This document shows, piece by piece, positions 17,981 through 25,453 of a stretch of 64,000 nt of DNA. The notes under the pieces were generated by a model that was given only the letters and a program-made list of their open reading frames with translations, did no database searches and was not told the DNA's origin. The DNA lies in NCBI RefSeq assembly GCF_900186965.1, contig NZ_LT906457.1, positions 1,204,501 to 1,268,500 on the forward strand, in the 5' to 3' direction. The position numbers and the translations under genes were made by a program. Position 1 is the stretch's first letter. Each line of letters starts with the position of its first letter. The stretch comes from Legionella spiritensis. Its GTDB lineage: Bacteria > Pseudomonadota > Gammaproteobacteria > Legionellales > Legionellaceae.

Positions 17981-19918
17981 ATGTGTGGTATCGCGGGAAT
18001 TTTTAATCGCAAGGCCGCTGCCGTTGAACAGCTTGAGAAAAAGCTGCAGGTTATGAACAAGCTGATTGCCCATCGGGGTCCTGATGATGAGGGTATATGG
18101 ACCAGCAAGTCCAGAACGTTAGGTCTGGCACACCGTCGTTTAAGCATCATTGACTTGTCGCAGCACGCCCATCAGCCGATGCTGGCGCCGACGGGGGATG
18201 TGATTGTTTATAACGGTGAGATTTATAACCATGTTGAATTGCGGCATGCGCTTAAAGATCACTGGACGTTTACTACCCGCTCCGATACGGAAGTTATTCT
18301 GGCTGCTTACAAAGTCTACGGCGTTGATTGCGTCAAGCATTTCAAGGGCATGTTTGCTTTCGCTATCTGGGATGGTGAAAAATTATTCTGTGCCCGGGAT
18401 CATTTCGGTATCAAACCTTTTTATTATACGGAACAGGACGGCACTTTTTATTTCGCGTCCGAAAGCAAGGCGTTACTGCCGTTTTTACCGTCGATAAAAA
18501 CGGAACGGCAATCGTTTGCCGAATACATCACTTTTCAATATCCCATGGGTGATCGCACGCTGTTTCGCGGCGTTCATCAACTCGAACCCGCCCACGCCAT
18601 GTTAATTACGCCGGAAGGCCAACGGGTCTGGCGGTTCTGGGATGTTCATTACCATATTGATTATGATCACACACCGGCTTATTTTTCCCAAAAGCTGGAA
18701 GAAATACTGCATGAGTCGGTGAAATTGCATACCAGGGCGGATGTGGATATCGGAGCGTACGTGAGCGGTGGGGTGGATTCCAGCCTGATTGGTATTCTTG
18801 CCACTCAGCAAGTCGGTAAAGCGATACCGTTTTTTCACGGCCGCTTTCTGGAAGACAAGGCTTACGATGAAAGCGAGTATGCCGGGTATGCGGCGCAATT
18901 GTGCGGCACGCCATTGCAGGTACGCGACATCACCGCCCAGAATTTTGCCGATACGTTCCGTAAAATTATTTATCACCTCGATTTCCCCGTGGCAGGCCCG
19001 GGTGTCTTCCCCCAATACATGGTTTCGGAAATGGCGTCGAAACAAGTCAAAGTGGTTTTGGGAGGTCAGGGCGGCGATGAAATTTTTGGTGGTTATGCCC
19101 GCTATGTGATCGCCTATTTCGAGCAGTGTATCAAGGCGGCCATTGAGGGGAATTATAAAAAAGGCAATTTTGTGGTCACGGCGGAATCGATTATCCCCAA
19201 TCTGGAAGTATTACATGCCTATAAACCGTTGCTGAAACGTTTCTGGAGCCATGGATTGTTTGAGCCGCTGGAAAAACGTTACTTTACTCTGGTGGATCGC
19301 GGTATGGATCTGGATGGTGAAGTCACGCTGAGCGCCGCCGAGAAAGAGCACGTTTATAATGAATTCATCGAAGTGTTTAACATGGCCAAATTTGAACGGG
19401 CGGAATCGTATTTTGACAGTATGACGCATTTTGATTTCAAGTGCCTCTTGCCCAGCCTGCTTCATGTGGAAGATCGGGTGAGTATGGCCCATGGTTTGGA
19501 GGCGCGGGTTCCATTCCTGTATTACCCCCTAATCGAATTTGCAGCCACGGTTCCGGCCAATGTGAAATTCGCGGATGGCCGCATGAAACATATGCTGAAA
19601 CAAACGTTTGCCAATCTTTTGCCCACCCAAATTGTTAACCGCAAGGACAAGATGGGCTTTCCCGTTCCATTAAACGAATGGATCCGAGGGGATTTAAAAG
19701 AGTTTGTTTATGATATATTGCACACCGGACTGGCCAGGAAAGACAGTTTTATTGATTACCGGCGTATCATCGACACCATTGAGGATACGGGTAAATTCAG
19801 CCGTAAGGTCTGGGGCTTTTTGTGCTATGAAATGTGGCAGCAGGTCTTTCATGATCAGGCACAGCATTATAGAAACTTACTAAATCATAATCATGAATAC
19901 GCAACCATAGGAGAATAG
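17981..19918 (+). CDS. Glutamine-dependent amidotransferase, AsnB-like (copy 2)
   Basis: The 645-residue protein starts MCGIAGIFNRK with the catalytic Cys2, then HRGPDDEGIW, NGEIYNH and SDTEVI of the class II glutaminase domain. The synthetase domain has SGGVDSSLIG (near residue 260), GGQGGDEIFGGYARY and HVEDRVSMAHGLEARVPFL. It is longer than housekeeping AsnB (about 555 residues), which is common among polysaccharide-locus homologues such as WbpS. Three bases separate it from the epimerase gene at 19922, so they form one operon. Amidation of a sugar acid in the surface polymer is the likely role; plain asparagine synthase activity is an alternative. GC content is normal for the window, unlike copy 1. 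Confidence 0.8.
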   Translation: MCGIAGIFNRKAAAVEQLEKKLQVMNKLIAHRGPDDEGIWTSKSRTLGLAHRRLSIIDLSQHAHQPMLAPTGDVIVYNGEIYNHVELRHALKDHWTFTTRSDTEVILAAYKVYGVDCVKHFKGMFAFAIWDGEKLFCARDHFGIKPFYYTEQDGTFYFASESKALLPFLPSIKTERQSFAEYITFQYPMGDRTLFRGVHQLEPAHAMLITPEGQRVWRFWDVHYHIDYDHTPAYFSQKLEEILHESVKLHTRADVDIGAYVSGGVDSSLIGILATQQVGKAIPFFHGRFLEDKAYDESEYAGYAAQLCGTPLQVRDITAQNFADTFRKIIYHLDFPVAGPGVFPQYMVSEMASKQVKVVLGGQGGDEIFGGYARYVIAYFEQCIKAAIEGNYKKGNFVVTAESIIPNLEVLHAYKPLLKRFWSHGLFEPLEKRYFTLVDRGMDLDGEVTLSAAEKEHVYNEFIEVFNMAKFERAESYFDSMTHFDFKCLLPSLLHVEDRVSMAHGLEARVPFLYYPLIEFAATVPANVKFADGRMKHMLKQTFANLLPTQIVNRKDKMGFPVPLNEWIRGDLKEFVYDILHTGLARKDSFIDYRRIIDTIEDTGKFSRKVWGFLCYEMWQQVFHDQAQHYRNLLNHNHEYATIGE

Positions 19919-19921
19919 TGA

Positions 19922-20872
19922 ATGAGAGTTTTAATTACGGGTGGTTCCGGGTTTGTCGGATCACATTTAACTGATCGATTGCTGGCCAGAGGTGATGCGG
20001 TACTGGCGATTGATAATTTTTCTACAGGTCGTCGGGACAATTTAAAATCTCACCAGAATCTGCAGATTATTGAAGAAACCATCGCCAATACTGCGGCTAT
20101 GGAAGAGATTTTCACTAAATTCAAACCGGATGTGGTTGTGCACGCCGCGGCTTCCTACAAAGACCCCGATAACTGGGTTGAAGATTGCAAAACCAATGTT
20201 CTGGGTACTGTGAATGTGGTTAACGCTTCGAAAAAAGCGGGCTGCAAGCGCATTGTCTATTTCCAGACCGCCCTGTGCTATGGCTTGAATCCCAAAGAGC
20301 AACCCGTCACTCTGGATCATCATTTTGACGCACGCGGCAGCAGCTACGCCATCAGTAAAACTGCCGCTGAACATTATGTGGAATTGTCCGGGCTGGATTT
20401 TGTTTCTTTCCGTCTGGCTAACGCTTACGGGCCTCGCAATATCAGTGGTCCTCTGCCTACGTTCTACCATCGTCTGACCTCAGGCAAAGCGTGCTTTGTG
20501 ATGGATACGCGCCGTGATTTTATCTTTATCGATGATTTGGTAAATTGCGTCGAGCGTGCCGTGGATGGTCAGGGGCAGGGTTACTACCACATTTCTTCCG
20601 GCAGCGACTTTTCCATTAAAGAACTGTTTGACGCGACACTGGCTGCTCTGGACATCAAACTGGATAAAGACGTGGAAGTTCGTCCCCGTCATCCTGATGA
20701 TGCGTTCACTATCCTGCTCGATCCTTCCCGTACCAACAAGGATTTCTCATGGAATGTTGAGACGTCTTTGACCGCTGGTGTGAAAGCCGCGATTGAGTAT
20801 TATAAAGAGTACGGTATTGAACAGACATTTACTCATCTGCGCTCCGAAGAGACAGAGACTGAAACGGCTTAA
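19922..20872 (+). CDS. NAD-dependent sugar-nucleotide epimerase/dehydratase
   Basis: The 316-residue protein begins MRVLITGGSGFVGSHLTDRL with the GxxGxxG dinucleotide motif, followed by DNFSTGRRDNL as in GalE-like extended SDR enzymes. The catalytic YxxxK is YAISK near residue 141, and the upstream position is TALCYG in place of the usual S/T-containing block. Length and layout fit UDP-glucose/UDP-glucuronate 4-epimerases or dTDP-glucose dehydratases. It is translated directly after AsnB-like copy 2 (GGAG before ATG), so its product sugar may be the one amidated. A rho-independent terminator follows at 20899. Confidence 0.8.
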   Translation: MRVLITGGSGFVGSHLTDRLLARGDAVLAIDNFSTGRRDNLKSHQNLQIIEETIANTAAMEEIFTKFKPDVVVHAAASYKDPDNWVEDCKTNVLGTVNVVNASKKAGCKRIVYFQTALCYGLNPKEQPVTLDHHFDARGSSYAISKTAAEHYVELSGLDFVSFRLANAYGPRNISGPLPTFYHRLTSGKACFVMDTRRDFIFIDDLVNCVERAVDGQGQGYYHISSGSDFSIKELFDATLAALDIKLDKDVEVRPRHPDDAFTILLDPSRTNKDFSWNVETSLTAGVKAAIEYYKEYGIEQTFTHLRSEETETETA

Positions 20873-20898
20873 AAAGCGGCAAGTCTGTTTTACGATAA

Positions 20899-20927
20899 GG
20901 GGCAGAGTATTATCTGCTCCTTTTTTA
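20899..20927 (+). terminator. Rho-independent terminator after the epimerase gene
   Basis: GGGGCAGA at 20899-20906 pairs with TCTGCTCC at 20913-20920 (seven of eight pairs) and is followed by TTTTTTATTT. It ends the operon 17981-20872. Confidence 0.75.
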
Positions 20928-20944
20928 TTTAATGAAAATTTTTT

Positions 20945-20963
20945 GTTGGGCCATGGGCCCAAC
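20945..20963. repeat. Short perfect palindrome between the two epimerase genes
   Basis: GTTGGGCC and GGCCCAAC flank the three bases ATG, giving an eight-pair hairpin with no T-run. The following bases CCTACG also occur just before the hairpin at 58714, so this may be one member of a dispersed small palindrome family. No protein-coding role. Confidence 0.5.
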
Positions 20964-20996
20964 CTACGTGGATAACTTTCATTTGAGGATGATGTG

Positions 20997-22058
20997 ATGA
21001 CTGATTTTTCAGGAAAAAAGATACTTGTAGTTGGCGGCGCCGGATTTGTTGGCAGTAATTTGACCAATAAACTTCTGGCCAGTGACGCGGCTAAAGTAAT
21101 CGTTGTTGATAATTTATTGTCCGCTGATATTTCCCGGGTTGCCGTCGACGCCAATCTGGAGTTCATGCACGCGTCGATTACCGAAGACGCGCTTTTGTAC
21201 AATTTGCCGGAAGATTTGGATTACGTGTTTCATCTGGCTACCTATCATGGCAACCAAAGCTCGATTGAAGATCCGTTAAAAGATCATGAAAACAACACGC
21301 TGACCAGCTTGAAATTGTTTGACAGGATCAGCAAATTCAAATCCGTTCAGAAAGTAGTTTATGCTGGTGCCGGTTGTACCGTGGCTAAAAAAACGTTTGA
21401 TGATGCGGAAGCCACCGTTGAGCAGGAAGACGTTTCCCTGTATCTCGACAGCCCTTATCAAATGTCCAAAATATTTGGTGAGTTTTATGGTAATTATTAT
21501 TTCATGCGTTATAACATGCCGTTTGTGAAAGCCCGTTTTCAAAACGTGTATGGTCCCGGTGAAATTCTGGGAGCCGGGCAATGGCGTGGTAATGCCAACA
21601 CCATCTGGCGTAATGTGACTCCGACGTTTGTTTTCAAAGCGCTTCATAATCTGGCCTTGCCACTGGAAAATAACGGCATTGCGACCCGGGATTTTATTTA
21701 CGTCGATGATATTGTGGATGGACTGATTGCCTGTGCGTTAAAAGGGAAAGCGGGTGGTGTATACAATATTGCCTCCGGAGTGGAAACGTCCATTCGTGAT
21801 CTGGCCACGATGATCAACGAGATCACCGGTAACAGCGCGGCTATTGACAACATGCCGGCCAGACCTTGGGATCGTTCCGGAAAACGGCACGGTGATACCA
21901 CGAAATCCGAACAGGAACTTGGTTTTAAAGCCGGGGTTTCACTGCCGGACGGTTTGATGAAGACCATCAACTGGACGAAGGAAAACATGACGACCATCAA
22001 GCAATGTATGGCCAAGCACGTGCGTTATGTACCGGAAATTCAACAATATCTGGATTAG
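20997..22058 (+). CDS. NAD-dependent epimerase/dehydratase (extended SDR)
   Basis: From ATG 20997 (353 residues; a GTG at 20994 is also open) the protein has KILVVGGAGFVGSNLTNKLL with GxxGxxG, VVDNLLSAD, and the catalytic pair as AGAGCTV and YQMSK (near residues 125 and 155). RDFIYVDDIVDGL and a late RPWDRSGKRHGD segment place it among GalE/RmlB-like sugar-nucleotide enzymes. GAGG lies before the start. It has its own leader after a terminator. With the previous epimerase it should supply one of the NDP-sugars of the surface polymer. The exact reaction (4-epimerase, dehydratase or decarboxylase) is not determinable here. Confidence 0.75.
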   Translation: MTDFSGKKILVVGGAGFVGSNLTNKLLASDAAKVIVVDNLLSADISRVAVDANLEFMHASITEDALLYNLPEDLDYVFHLATYHGNQSSIEDPLKDHENNTLTSLKLFDRISKFKSVQKVVYAGAGCTVAKKTFDDAEATVEQEDVSLYLDSPYQMSKIFGEFYGNYYFMRYNMPFVKARFQNVYGPGEILGAGQWRGNANTIWRNVTPTFVFKALHNLALPLENNGIATRDFIYVDDIVDGLIACALKGKAGGVYNIASGVETSIRDLATMINEITGNSAAIDNMPARPWDRSGKRHGDTTKSEQELGFKAGVSLPDGLMKTINWTKENMTTIKQCMAKHVRYVPEIQQYLD

Positions 22059-22096
22059 ATCATTAGGGCGTGTCCTCATTCTATTTCATTTTGACA

Positions 22097-22123
22097 GTCA
22101 TGCCCGCGCAGGCGGGCAACCAT
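22097..22123 (+). repeat. Left palindromic arm of the GIY-YIG cassette
   Basis: The arm reads GTCA, then the 18-base palindrome at 22101-22118 with a four-base GCAG loop, then ACCAT. The right arm at 22437-22463 is its perfect reverse complement. Confidence 0.85.
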
Positions 22124-22139
22124 TTATGGATTGGCACTA

Positions 22140-22433
22140 ATGGAGGAAAAGCAATATTATGTTTATATATTAGCCAGTAAAAAATATGGAACTCTTTATA
22201 CCGGCGTAACAAGTAACCTTGTGCAACGAACTTGGCAACATAAGGAAGGTTTGGCTGAGGGATTTACCAAAAAATATAATATCCACCACCTGGTTTATTA
22301 TGAAATTCACTCTGAGGTCTATGAAGCAATAACAAGAGAGAAACGCATAAAAAAGTGGAAGAGACAGTGGAAAATAAACCTGATCGAGCTAAACAATCCT
22401 CAATGGCTTGACTTGAGCATTGGATTATTTTGA
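22140..22433 (+). CDS. Single-domain GIY-YIG endonuclease (UPF0213-like)
   Basis: The 97-residue protein from ATG 22140 is one GIY-YIG domain. YVY at residues 7-9 and YTG at 20-22 form the name-giving motif, R30 is in the catalytic arginine position (NLVQRTWQH), and E67 (TREKRIKKWKR) is the conserved metal-binding glutamate. The open frame reaches back to a TTG at 22131, but ATG 22140 starts at the usual family N-terminus. The family is related to UvrC and homing nucleases and cleaves DNA in known cases. The role of such stand-alone members is largely unknown. The placement between palindromic arms suggests that they are its substrate. Confidence 0.85.
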   Translation: MEEKQYYVYILASKKYGTLYTGVTSNLVQRTWQHKEGLAEGFTKKYNIHHLVYYEIHSEVYEAITREKRIKKWKRQWKINLIELNNPQWLDLSIGLF

Positions 22434-22436
22434 TGG

Positions 22437-22463
22437 ATGGTTGCCCGCCTGCGCGGGCATGAC
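22437..22463 (-). repeat. Right palindromic arm of the GIY-YIG cassette
   Basis: ATGGT, then the 18-base palindrome at 22442-22459 in inverted loop orientation (CTGC), then TGAC. It begins three bases after the nuclease stop codon. Confidence 0.85.
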
Positions 22464-22686
22464 AGATTTTTTTGTCATGTACAGGGCGAGAAATTAAATT
22501 GGTACTGTTTTTTTATTTTTTATCTGTTATTATGTTCGACCGTTCTTTTATTTCTGATATCCCAAATTTACTGTGGATATTTTTTTATTCAATCCACTCT
22601 CAAATTCTGAATATTCTTTCTTTCGTTCTTAAAAACCTTATCATATAGGGCTTTTTCAATCGGGTTTGATTTTTCCTTATTTTTTA

Positions 22687-22709
22687 TTATCCACAATTTC
22701 TGTGGATAA
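22687..22709. promoter_or_regulatory. Inverted pair of perfect DnaA-box sequences
   Basis: TTATCCACA at 22687-22695 and TGTGGATAA at 22701-22709 are both exact matches to the DnaA R-box consensus, in opposite orientation and five bases apart. The dyad could equally be a hairpin or another regulator's operator. No dnaA, dnaN or gidA neighbours support a replication origin here. Confidence 0.45.
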
Positions 22710-22832
22710 GTCTGTGTATACCCTGTCAAACGATGTGAACACAACAGCGGTTTGTCGCATGCTCAAAATCTTGTAAGAGGTCAATAAAACAGGCTTGATA
22801 CAAGGCGTGGTCTGGAATGAATGCTTATTTAT

Positions 22833-22862
22833 TTGACAATTAATGCTTAAATTGGTTATTAT
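22833..22862 (+). promoter_or_regulatory. Sigma-70 type promoter upstream of the Sel1-repeat gene
   Basis: Consensus TTGACA at 22833-22838 and TATTAT at 22857-22862 with an 18-base spacer, about 145 bases before the ATG at 23009. The long untranslated leader holds no recognised riboswitch. Confidence 0.5.
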
Positions 22863-23008
22863 TTGCCCACTTGGTGCGATGTTTTTCTAGTTACGCAGAG
22901 CCAGGGCGTGTTTTGAAAGTTATCGCCGGGAACTCATCGCCAATTACCGCTGCATCAGCGAGTGTCTATTAATCTGAACATGTCCGATGCTTAATTCAGG
23001 GGGCAGCC

Positions 23009-24925
23009 ATGCCGCGTACAAAGCGCAAGCAACATAAATCGAATTTGGAAATTAATAAAATCAATGAGGATTTGTTATTTTTTATATTAACCAGGCAAAT
23101 GTTGGACGGTGATTATACCTATAGCCACCTGTGGCTGCCGCTTCTCAAAATGTTTCATTACTGCCGTCCGGATGCCCTGGAACAAGGGATAATGATTGCC
23201 ATCGAAGGGGCTAATCAACGTATTATAGAAACAAAATGTCCTAATGCCATGATATTCCTGGCCCAGTTGTATAGCAAAGGTTTGTTCGTGGATCAGGATA
23301 TTGAGAAGGCCATTGCGCTTTATGAACAAGCCATTGAATCAGGCTATCCGGTCGCCATGAATAATCGTGCCATGATGTATTATGAAGGCGGGCTGGATGG
23401 TGACGATCCCTACCTTTTCAAAGCTATTGCGCTTTACGAACGCGCCATTGCCTTAAATGAACCAGACGCCATGGTTAATCTTGCCATGATATATGAACAG
23501 GGTCTGGATGGCAGGATTGATACTGACAAAGCGATAGCGCTTTATAAGTGTGCCATCAAGCTGAAACATCCCGGCGCTATGGTAAGACTGGCCAGGATGT
23601 ATAAAAACGGAATCGGCGTTGAAAAGGATATTGACAAAGCCATCGAACTGTATCAACGCGCCAAAGCACAGCACGATCCGGTGGCTATGGTGAAACTTGC
23701 CAGGATGTATGAAGCCGGGACAGGTGTTGAACCCGATAAGACCAAAGCCATTAAGCTTTATCTACAGGCAAGTAGATTTGGTAATGCACAGGCCATGTCT
23801 GATCTTGCCCATATTTATTATTTTAGTGACGAGGATAGTGAAATAGATGTCCCTCTGGCACTTGAGCTTTGGGATTCTGCCATTAAACTGGGTTGTTCTA
23901 AAGCCATGGTGAATCGTGCTTATGTTTATCAGCAGGAAATGGATATAACCAGAGCCATTGAGCTTTATCAGCAAGCCGCTAACTTAAACAATCCGCTTGC
24001 CATGACCAATCTTGGTGGTATTTATCAACAAGGACTGGGTGGCGTTGAAGTCGATATGGCCAAAGCCATTGGGCTTTATAGGCAAGCCGCTGACTTAAAC
24101 GATCCGCTTGCCATGACCAATCTTGGTGATATTTATCAGGAAGGACTGGGTGGCGTTGAAGTTGATATGGCCAAAGCCCTTGAATTTTATAAGCAAGCAG
24201 CTAAACTTAACGACCCGTTTGCCATGACGGCGCTTGCACTTATCTATCAAGCTGGAAAGAATTATCCAAAAGCCATTAGACTTTTTGAGCAGGCAATAAG
24301 GTTAGGAGAACCGGAAAATGAGCATTTCACCGGATCAACTGCCGATTATATAAAAAAATTAATTGCCGCTTTACCCGATGCTAAAAAAATCGTGGTCGCA
24401 AAAGACCTTCTGGACTTGATCTGGGAGGATTTGCTCGTCGGTACGTCGTTCACTGATGGAACGTGGCAGTTTCTCGCAACCTTTTGCAAGCCGGATATTA
24501 TGGCCAGATTAACGGATGATCAATCCCCATGGGGAACGAGTCTGGCCATCTTGAGAATGGTTTGCGCCGATGGTCATCTGATACGAAAAATACTGGATTA
24601 CCGCCCTGAATCGTCTTCAAGTGAAAGTGACGTCGCTTCAACGTCTGTGTATAGCTGCGTGGGTCACCTGTTGGCACGCCGAAACTCTTTAAAGAAACAA
24701 CGTCTAAATTTTTTCCGGACGGCTGATCAATTGAATTCCAAATCGGAGATACCTGTTCCTCTGTCCAAGGAATTATGGGGATATACTCTCTCGTTTCTTC
24801 ATCCGGGTCTGGAAATTGATCGTCAAGCCTGGCTTTGTAAAAATGGCCGGGAAACGGGCGTAAAAGAAGAGGACGCAACGTCATTGCCTGAGCCGGACAC
24901 CCACGATTTTCGATGTGGCGGTTAA
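23009..24925 (+). CDS. Sel1-repeat (TPR-like) protein
   Basis: The 638-residue protein has no signal peptide or membrane segment. Residues about 70-440 are made of roughly ten Sel1-like repeats with the pattern AMxxLAxxYxxG...D..KAIxLYxxAIxLxxP. Two adjacent repeats (LNNPLAMTNLGGIYQQGLGG and LNDPLAMTNLGDIYQEGLGG) are almost identical, also at DNA level, so they duplicated recently. Sel1 proteins in Legionella include invasion factors and translocated effectors. The C-terminal third is unlike the repeats and contains PLSKELWGYTLSFLHPG near residue 600, which is loosely F-box-like. It stands alone with its own promoter. Effector status is a guess. Confidence 0.8.
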   Translation: MPRTKRKQHKSNLEINKINEDLLFFILTRQMLDGDYTYSHLWLPLLKMFHYCRPDALEQGIMIAIEGANQRIIETKCPNAMIFLAQLYSKGLFVDQDIEKAIALYEQAIESGYPVAMNNRAMMYYEGGLDGDDPYLFKAIALYERAIALNEPDAMVNLAMIYEQGLDGRIDTDKAIALYKCAIKLKHPGAMVRLARMYKNGIGVEKDIDKAIELYQRAKAQHDPVAMVKLARMYEAGTGVEPDKTKAIKLYLQASRFGNAQAMSDLAHIYYFSDEDSEIDVPLALELWDSAIKLGCSKAMVNRAYVYQQEMDITRAIELYQQAANLNNPLAMTNLGGIYQQGLGGVEVDMAKAIGLYRQAADLNDPLAMTNLGDIYQEGLGGVEVDMAKALEFYKQAAKLNDPFAMTALALIYQAGKNYPKAIRLFEQAIRLGEPENEHFTGSTADYIKKLIAALPDAKKIVVAKDLLDLIWEDLLVGTSFTDGTWQFLATFCKPDIMARLTDDQSPWGTSLAILRMVCADGHLIRKILDYRPESSSSESDVASTSVYSCVGHLLARRNSLKKQRLNFFRTADQLNSKSEIPVPLSKELWGYTLSFLHPGLEIDRQAWLCKNGRETGVKEEDATSLPEPDTHDFRCGG

Positions 24926-24973
24926 GCACCGCAAATACGCGTAGACAATTGGTCGGCGCCCCTTGCCCGATAT

Positions 24974-25438
24974 TCACATCGGTTTAAACACCATAAGATA
25001 AAATATAATCAATACAGCAAGGAAAGCCGGCCAGCCGAGAAGAAACCAGATTTTGGCGTAGGTGTCGTATAATGCCGGAATGGGCGTGTTGTCGCGTACG
25101 GCCTCTTTTAATAAACGGTGCATGCGAATTTGCAGCCACACCACAGGAATCCAGCAGGCACCGGTGAGCAGATATAAGCCCAGCGACCACAGAATCCAGG
25201 GTGCGGTTAGCGGATAATGGAGGATGGCGAGCAAGGCAAATCCGGTCAGTGGCTGGATGATGACCGCCGGGGTGGTGAATAGCCAGTCGGCGATGACCAC
25301 GTTTTTAGAGGCAAAAAGCATGGCTTGTATATTATGGCTCTGGTTAGCCCGCCACATATAAAAGGCACTGCCGAGTCCGGTGCCGAATAAAATGGTGGAA
25401 CTGATGATGTGTACGTATTTTAATAACAGGTAGTACAT
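24974..25438 (-). CDS. DUF2269 family integral membrane protein
   Basis: The 154-residue protein begins MYYLLLKYVHIISSTILFGTG and has four hydrophobic segments, with FYMWRANQSHN and a late KIWFLLGWPAFLAVLIIFYLM. This is the typical length and layout of the DUF2269 family of predicted inner-membrane proteins, whose function is unknown. It follows the SDR-DoxX gene by 15 bases on the same strand, so the pair forms an operon. Histidines near residues 10 and 35 might bind a cofactor, but this is speculative. Confidence 0.7.
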   Translation of the reverse strand: MYYLLLKYVHIISSTILFGTGLGSAFYMWRANQSHNIQAMLFASKNVVIADWLFTTPAVIIQPLTGFALLAILHYPLTAPWILWSLGLYLLTGACWIPVVWLQIRMHRLLKEAVRDNTPIPALYDTYAKIWFLLGWPAFLAVLIIFYLMVFKPM

Positions 25439-25453
25439 GGTGTTTTCTCACAA

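Larger units (their letters stand above)
22097..22463 (+). mobile_element. GIY-YIG cassette bounded by inverted palindromic arms
   Basis: A 27-base arm at 22097-22123 and its exact reverse complement at 22437-22463 enclose one GIY-YIG gene with almost no spare DNA: 16 bases before the ATG and 3 after the stop. Each arm itself contains an 18-base palindrome (TGCCCGC-GCAG-GCGGGCA). The same core occurs nine more times in the window without the gene. This arrangement parallels RAYT transposase genes flanked by REP sequences. Mobility is an inference; no target-site duplication was recognised. Confidence 0.6.
22464..23008. other. AT-rich intergenic region with DnaA-box-like sites
   Basis: This 545-base gap has no supportable gene. 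It contains a pair of perfect DnaA-box sequences (22687-22709), a further near-match TGTGGATAT at 22572-22580, T-rich stretches between them, and a promoter for the downstream Sel1-repeat gene (22833-22862). Confidence 0.6.

Noticed and set aside
22572-22709. Chromosomal replication origin
   Set aside because: DnaA boxes are too few, and dnaA, dnaN, rpmH, gidA or parAB neighbours are missing.
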